A DNA stretch of 64,000 nt, taken from contig CM068370.1 in the NCBI GenBank assembly GCA_034769895.1, positions 37,847,031 to 37,911,030 of the forward strand, in the 5' to 3' direction. The notes beneath the pieces are model-generated. The model worked only from the letters and a program-made list of their open reading frames with translations, had not been told where the DNA came from and made no database searches. Shown here one piece after another: positions 58,766-64,000 of the stretch (positions are counted from its first letter, which is position 1; each line of letters begins with the position of its first letter). The DNA comes from Magicicada septendecula. Taxonomy: Eukaryota > Arthropoda > Insecta > Hemiptera > Cicadidae. Made by a program: the position numbers and the translations under genes.

Positions 58766-59935
58766 TTTCTTGGATTTTGTTGTTCATGACGTATCCGTTG
58801 ATTAACTAAATATAAGTATATCACTACTACTACTACTCTCCAGCACTACAGCCCATGGTGAGCCTTGGCCTCCGCTACGACCCGTCTCCACTCATCTCTG
58901 TCCACTGCCTTCAGTCTCCAGTTCCTAATGCCCATCTTTCTTCCACATCCTACTGCCATCTTCTTCGAGGCCTTCCTCTTCTTCTTTTGCCCAGTATCGT
59001 TCCACTTAATATAGTTTTGGGCATCCTCGTAACATTCATACGGAATACATAAGTATATCACTACCGACTCGGAACACAACGTTTTTTACTGGTAAAAATG
59101 TAAAAGTTTTACCTTGTAGCCTGAACCATTTTTCGCTTAGCTTTGTCAGAGGCTGTCCGTCTTGTTCTTGGAGACGGCGCGGTCTTTTGAAGGATCGATG
59201 TTGTGTGTGGAGTGTGATATGTTCGAATAATGCGTGTGATGTGAATTGTGTATGTTCGTTTAGGATGTCGTTTTTATGTGTTTTTGTGTGTTTGTATATT
59301 TCCAGTTGTTCAAGAGTGTCTAGTTTTCGCCCTTTTGTGTGTAGGTGTAGAATATCCATGTAATTGTCGATGTTTGTGTATGTGTGGTTTGCTTCAATGA
59401 GATGGTCTGCAAAGGTGGATTCGGTAGTGAAGTACAGTGCCTTTGTGTGTTCAATGTATCTTTATTGAAACAACGTCCTGTCTGGCCTATGTAGAATTTG
59501 TTGCAATCTCAGCAATTCAGTTTGTAAACACCAGGTAGATCAAATATGTTTTGTTCTTTGTGTGTGTGTTCTGTTTTGTTTGTAGTTTTGTATGCGATTC
59601 TGTATCACTGCTTTTTTTAATTTATGGGCTACTTTTTCTATGGAAATATACAAACACACAAAAACACATAAAAACGACATCCTAAACGAACAGACACAAT
59701 TCAAATCACCCATTTTTTCGAACGTATCACACCCCACACACACAACATCGATCCTTCAAAAGTCGACGCCGTCGCCAAGAACAAGACGGACAGCGCTCCC
59801 AGTGGCAGCCTCTGTCGAAGCTTATATTAAGCAAAAACTGGTTCAGGCTATTAGGTAAAACTTTTACATTTTTACAAGTAAATAACTCTGTGTCCGAGTC
59901 GGTAGTGATATACTTATATTTAACTATTTTTTTTA
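58766..59935 (-). mobile_element. Penelope-like element: GIY-YIG relic with inverted end copy
   Basis: From about 59560 down, the minus strand encodes a GIY-YIG endonuclease: GVYKLNC*DCNKFYIGQTGR (one stop), giving the GVY and FYIG halves and the following arginine. After a frameshift, YIEHTKALYF carries the conserved glutamate-containing helix, then FADHLIEANHTYTNID and KLDTLEQLEIYKHTKTHK follow. This is the layout of Penelope endonucleases. The reverse transcriptase is missing. The last 260 bp are present again in inverted orientation at 59640-59925, ending in the shared terminus GACTCGG...AGTGATATACTTATA. A hammerhead-like pair (CTGACAA...GAAA, minus, about 59131-59155) is degenerate. The left end is split by a LINE insertion at 58828-59048. 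The 29.7-kb fold-back is the same family. Confidence 0.8.
58828..59048 (-). mobile_element. 5'-truncated LINE insertion with 16-bp target duplication
   Basis: The minus strand reads YECYEDAQNYIKWNDTGQKK and WRLKAVDRDEWRRVVAEAKA, then HHGL and a stop: the last residues of a LINE protein. A short 3' UTR ends in (AGT)n at 58828-58836. ATAAGTATATCACTAC occurs exactly at 58812-58827 and 59049-59064, so the target-site duplication is perfect. The inserted piece is only 221 bp. Confidence 0.9.
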
Positions 59936-60128
59936 AATAAATTGTACAAGTTTACGAAGCTATGTGAACGAATGTATTTTACCCACATCATTGACGTGTT
60001 TAGACTTCTTGCAAAGTTGCAGGCGTTCATGGCTCATTGTTGGCATTCCTTTAGGTGCGATTCTCTGCGCCTTTCTTTTCACGATTTTCATTAAACTAAA
60101 TTTCTCACCTGTGATCCATTCGTATAAA

Positions 60129-60246
60129 ACCCGGTCAGTTGCGACGGAGGTGGGAATTTTGGACCCGGTCAGTTGCGACGGAGGTGGGAATTGGGACCCG
60201 GTCATTTGCGACCGAGGTGGGAATTGGGACCCGGTCAAATGCGACC
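60129..60246 (+). repeat. 33-bp tandem repeat, 3.5 units
   Basis: Units of 33-34 bp starting ACCCGGTCAGTTGCGACGGA, with variants TCATTTGCGACCG and TCAAATGCGACC in the later units. The word TCGTCGCAACCGGCCGAGAC at about 60437 looks like an inverted partial unit. Confidence 0.95.
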
Positions 60247-60318
60247 AATTGAATTTTTATGTTACTATAACAATACAGGAATTGCCATTATAATTATATC
60301 CATTCCCAGCCTATCCGA

Positions 60319-60382
60319 ACCTAACCTAACCTATCCTAACCTAACGTAACGTAACGTAACCTAACCTAACCTAACCTAACCA
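60319..60382 (+). repeat. Interstitial telomere-type repeat (CCTAA)n
   Basis: About 64 bp of CCTAA pentamers with three CGTAA variants and one CTATC in the middle; the complement is TTAGG, the insect telomere repeat. It lies 70 bp from the 33-bp array. Confidence 0.9.
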
Positions 60383-60499
60383 AACATGACAATAATATTG
60401 GAAGAAAGAGGTTACGTGCAGGTAAAAACGTTGTTTCGTCGCAACCGGCCGAGACCGACTATGTGGAGGTGGTCAAATTATCTTAGTTTTATCCATGAA

Positions 60500-60516
60500 T
60501 CTTCTTCTTCTTCTTC

Positions 60517-60548
<32 letters not shown>

Positions 60549-60577
60549 CTTCTTCTTCTTCTTCTTCTTCTTCTTCT
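60500..60577 (+). repeat. (CTT)n microsatellite at LINE 3' end
   Basis: 78 bp of CTT repeats with one CTA unit. On the minus strand it reads GAA and follows directly after the C-terminal frame of the next feature. Confidence 0.95.
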
Positions 60578-61000
60578 CAACCTCACGGAGTATCCACTTT
60601 GCCTGTTCCCTCTTCACAGAGTATCTCTCTATCTTACTCTCCATCTCTCCATCTTCCAACATCTCTTGTTCCACAGGGTCTATATTGAAACGCAACCTTA
60701 GGTAGTTGTCCACACTCCCTTTTGTCCAGATGCTGTAACCATTCCCTGCGACAAAGCTGGATCTTAACATTTATGGAGAATACCTGTAACTCTTCTCTAA
60801 TATCCTCATTGAGCAAACGATTCTGTCTCTTCGTGCAACCCTTTGTTCTTCTCAGAAACTTTATTTCGGAAGTCTGTATCTGGTTTTTAATTTTATTTGT
60901 AGCAACCCATGTTTCATATCCATATATTAAAACATGGGATTATGCATTAATGTACATTATAATGTATTTGCTATTTATTTTTCTTATTGAGTCAGCTAAT
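60578..61000 (-). mobile_element. LINE C-terminal fragment ending in (GAA)n
   Basis: From about 60960 down: ALMYGYETWVATNKIKN, QIQTSEIKFLRRTKG, LLNEDIREELQVFSINVK, a WLQHLDKRE segment and FQYRPCGTRDVGRWRDGE. These align in order with the C-terminal LINE blocks seen at 1.1-1.7 and 11.1-11.8 kb. Two frame changes occur. The frame runs into GAA repeats, giving a false Glu/Lys tail. Confidence 0.8.
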
Positions 61001-61849
61001 TTGTTAGCCTTTAGGCCTACACATTTCTTCCTCTAATTTCTTTACGCTAATATTGTTCAACCCTTGCCCATATTCTTTGGTGAAAAATTCTCATTTTCTT
61101 TCATCTGCAAGTGTACTGTATATAATTTCCATCCGACTAGTATTCGCTCTACACTCGGCGACCGCTGTCGTCTCAAGTCTTTATATGCTGCGGTCTTTAT
61201 ATAAACACCCAATTAGATAGAAGTCAATGTGGAAGATTATAAATTTACAACTATATAGATTTGCCCTTCTTTGATCATAAAGTATGTGATTTTACGCTTA
61301 CCTGTCTCGGGCAACCGTTAAAGTATCGTTCTCAGTATTTTTAACTCCTAATGTACAACAACATTTTTAGAACAATTCACCCACAGCGTCATAAAAATAT
61401 AACTGATGATTTCTGTTGCGTTCCACTGGCTTAACTAAGAGTGCAATTAGTTCTGTACACTAATGATTTAGGCTAGCCAAACCTATAATAGGGAATGGAT
61501 TTTAGACAACAGTCACGGATCGATTTAGAGTTTTCTTGGACTTGTTCCGATTTCCAGTCTCCTCCTATTTTAACCGTTTCAAAAGTCGTTTCCAGGGTTC
61601 CTCTTCCACGTAAGCTCAAAAATAAAGGCAACGTGTGAATCGAGTGGGAAGCGAAATAATTCAAAGAAAAACATTTAACTACAAATCAGAAGTTATAAGA
61701 GTTGTATGATGTTTTCTGCCCAAGGACAGGCCTTAGTCATACGCTTTCCTATCCTGGTCTCAGTGTATATTTTAACGTGCAGCCAGACACAAATTGTGCA
61801 GTGATAAATTAAATTCTGCAGTGGTACAATTTGAAAATGTGTAATAATA
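61001..61849. other. No gene seen
   Basis: No motif-bearing frame. Confidence 0.4.
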
Positions 61850-62345
61850 AAATTTTTAGAAAAAAGTCTGGAAAATAAACTGACATTTGAGTAAAAAATA
61901 ATGTAATGTAAGCACAGCATTGAGGGGATCCCACTCCGACAAAGATAGCATGTTAAAATAAATATACAAGTGGAGATTTTCAGTGCCAATACTAAGGCGT
62001 TGACGGTGATCAGTTTTCAACATATTCTTGACACTTACAATTCTTTCTACATCCGCACTGTGGGGCTTGGCTGCTAAGATTCTTGCCAATATGACACAAG
62101 TGTTTGAAAAGTTGTTTTATTGGCAAAAATATTTTACTTTTTCTGAAAGGGTTTTTTTCTTCAATCCCTCCAGTTTAGGATGTTCTTGGATATCTTCAAA
62201 TTCTTGTGCAAGAGATAACAAATCAAGATCTGACACCCAAATTTTGGCCAACGGTTAGAGAGCCTAGAAACGCACTAAAATAACGTTTTGGCAGGTCTAA
62301 TTTTTGAAAATTTCCCGAGGTAGAACCCCCGGACCCCCCGTTCTG
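61850..62345 (-). pseudogene. hAT transposase C-terminal (dimerisation) region
   Basis: From about 62245 down, the minus strand reads LAKIWVSDLDLLSLAQEFED, QEHPKLEGLKKKTLSEKVKY, and after a stop ARILAAKPHSADVERIVS. VKNMLKTDHRQRLSIGTENL and YFNMLSLSEWDPLNAVL complete it. The 'AAKPHSADVERxxS...LKTDxRxxLxxET' pattern is the hAT C-terminal dimerisation region as found in KIAA1586/ZNF862-like proteins. Upstream catalytic parts are absent. At 62320-62345 the plus strand carries ACCCCCGGACCCCCC, a frequent companion of such elements. Confidence 0.75.
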
Positions 62346-62379
62346 GTAAACTACACATTTGTGCAGTGATAACAATTTC

Positions 62380-62870
62380 TTAAAATATACCCTGCCTGGG
62401 CTAGTCTCTTCATTTCCTTACGACGCATCCGTATATCCGCTGTTTCTCATCTAGTCCTTTATTCCGCCTTCCATTTACAGTCCCTTCCAGTGTTTCCACT
62501 AACACATTACCTTGTATTTCCGCATACAGTATCTTTTCCTTAACCAGTTTGTCTTCCTACACTCGATGATATCCGGTGAATTCTATTTCTCTCCTGCTTT
62601 ACCAAGCACTCACTCATTCCCCACTCTATCTGTCCATCCTCCTTTATGCTTACATCTCGAAGGCCTGTAGCCTTCTCTCCTCTTCTTTGTTTAACATCCG
62701 AGCTACTGCCCAGTATAGGAGCACGCTCCAAACAAAACGCCTCACCATCTTTCTTTCTCAGCTTTATGTCTCTAGTGGCCCGCACAATAAACTTTTCTTT
62801 CTATTAAGGGCTTTCTTAGCAAATTTTCTCATTCAGGCCAAGGGAAAAGGCGGTCGCAACTACTTTGTGA
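62380..62870 (-). mobile_element. LINE C-terminal fragment
   Basis: The minus strand reads a KKMVRRFVWSVLLYWA segment (the conserved K-xVxxFVWSVxLYGAET block), then RRLQAFEM and RRMDR, and further down TNWLRKRYCMRKY. It is heavily frameshifted: the single long frame at 62785-62540 is partly out of phase. The order of the blocks identifies it as a LINE C-terminal half. Confidence 0.65.
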
Positions 62871-64000
62871 ATCGATAACGGGCTAATCCCCTGATATATT
62901 GGGGGTGAGGATGAAACGTGATGACAAGCGATTTTAATCGACACTAGTGGCTTGTTAACCAGAGTATCCACAGCCATTATTACTACACAAGTCGTGTCTT
63001 TGTGGTAACCGACTTATAGTACTATCGTCCGAGTGACCCAATCTGTAACAACAGTGAAGTCAGTTTCCCCCGCAAGAAGAGCACAAACCATTAACGATGT
63101 GTAGTTATAATAGGCACGTTTAGTCGGTCTACTGTAGACGCATTATTTTCTCAGATATAATCATCAACATCATTAAATCACGTTATTAAAACGTTCGTAT
63201 CGCAATAACAAATACAGCGCAATTATTTTTAATTATGATTACCTTCGCTGTGACTATCACTCTTGCATTGTCTACAGCACACCGCGGAAGTCTTTATTGC
63301 AACCACTAAACTCGTGTTAATTTGAATATTATTATACTAAGTGCATTATATTCATTGTAATAAGGTGGTTCTCTTTTGTAGTATTAAATAGGCTTGTTAT
63401 GTTTTTTCTTACCTCTGTGATAGTTCACACCGCATTTTGAAATAGAGAAAAAATTTCAATTGGTCATTTATTACGCTCGTATTTAAACTATATGTGATAT
63501 TTTTGACTATGTGATTACTGCTTTATGATTTTTTTTTTACACGGAACTTTTTCAATCTCTACCCCTAGTGGTACGTGGAGGAATCCAAGGTGGTAACCAA
63601 GAAGACCTAGATAGGAAATAAGTATTTACTTAAAAAAAATAATTAAAAATTTATATTCAAAATAATAATTAATTTTATCGAACATGATTCAATACGATTA
63701 CCCTTATAAAAACACGTAGAGCGCCCTGATTAAATTTTGATGTCTTATCTTGTTTTGTTTCTAAGATTTCTATGAATCGTACCACAAATATTACTAAATT
63801 TATGATATATTGCACAAATTCCACAAAATGATTTTTAAATCCCAAATATTCCACAAATATTTCGAACAGTGTAATGATACATAATCTTTTTTTTTTTGAA
63901 ATTGTCCATCTGATAATATTCCAGATAGGCCCATAAAACGTACTCAAGCTTTCGGACGTACCTCCGTAACATCCTACATAATTTTCCACTCACCTAATGG
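62871..64000. other. No gene seen
   Basis: AT-rich to the window end. The 104-codon minus-strand frame at 63675-63989 is hydrophobic, of no recognisable family, and lies in T/A-rich DNA. Confidence 0.4.

Noticed and set aside
63675-63989. 104-codon minus-strand frame near the window end
   Set aside because: Hydrophobic translation of A/T-rich DNA without any recognisable motif.

Overview
The window is eukaryotic, non-coding and repeat-dominated, and most likely from an insect. Three things point to that. There is an interstitial array of the insect telomere pentamer TTAGG/CCTAA near 60.3 kb. The transposon mix is typical of insects: R1-like, jockey-like and other non-LTR retrotransposons, Penelope-like elements, and Tigger/pogo, hAT and mariner-type DNA elements. 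The palindrome TAGGCCTA and parts of it recur many times in the AT-rich background. A hemimetabolous (polyneopteran) source is only a guess. I found no intact host gene, tRNA, rRNA or CRISPR array.

Layout. 0-18 kb: decayed 3' ends of LINEs (about 1.1-1.7, 3.5-4.4, 4.7-5.1, 7.4-8.7, 9.35-10.1, 10.8-11.8, 13.1-14.9 and 17.6-17.7 kb), a Tigger/pogo transposase relic (5.1-5.7 kb), and a Tigger-like element with TA-flanked inverted termini (10.67-12.36 kb) that has been split by a LINE. 18-31 kb: AT-rich sequence with microsatellites, two LINE relics in opposite orientation (26.8-27.6 and 27.7-28.7 kb), and fold-back repeats. 31.2-31.8 kb: a comparatively complex stretch ending in a good splice donor, my only candidate host 5' exon. 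32.5-36.3 kb: locally duplicated non-coding units. 37-43 kb and 46 kb: a cluster of fold-back Penelope-like remnants carrying hammerhead-ribozyme-like cores. 46.7-53.4 kb: two copies of a repeat with a conserved basic reading frame, one LINE tail, a hAT-like non-autonomous element and a transposase C-terminus. 54-63 kb: more LINE ends, a Penelope-like GIY-YIG endonuclease relic split by a LINE with a 16-bp target-site duplication, a 33-bp tandem array beside the telomere-like repeat, and a hAT transposase C-terminus.

The main biological observation is a set of sequences matching the minimal type I hammerhead layout: CUGANGA, stem II, GAAA, then C...GU-H. Several have complementary stem I flanks. 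They occur singly or as opposed pairs in long inverted repeats next to Penelope-like endonuclease remnants. Hammerheads in Penelope-like elements are known, so the class is not new. The local density, the head-to-head pairing and the 139-bp array built from a decayed ribozyme-like end are what deserve follow-up.
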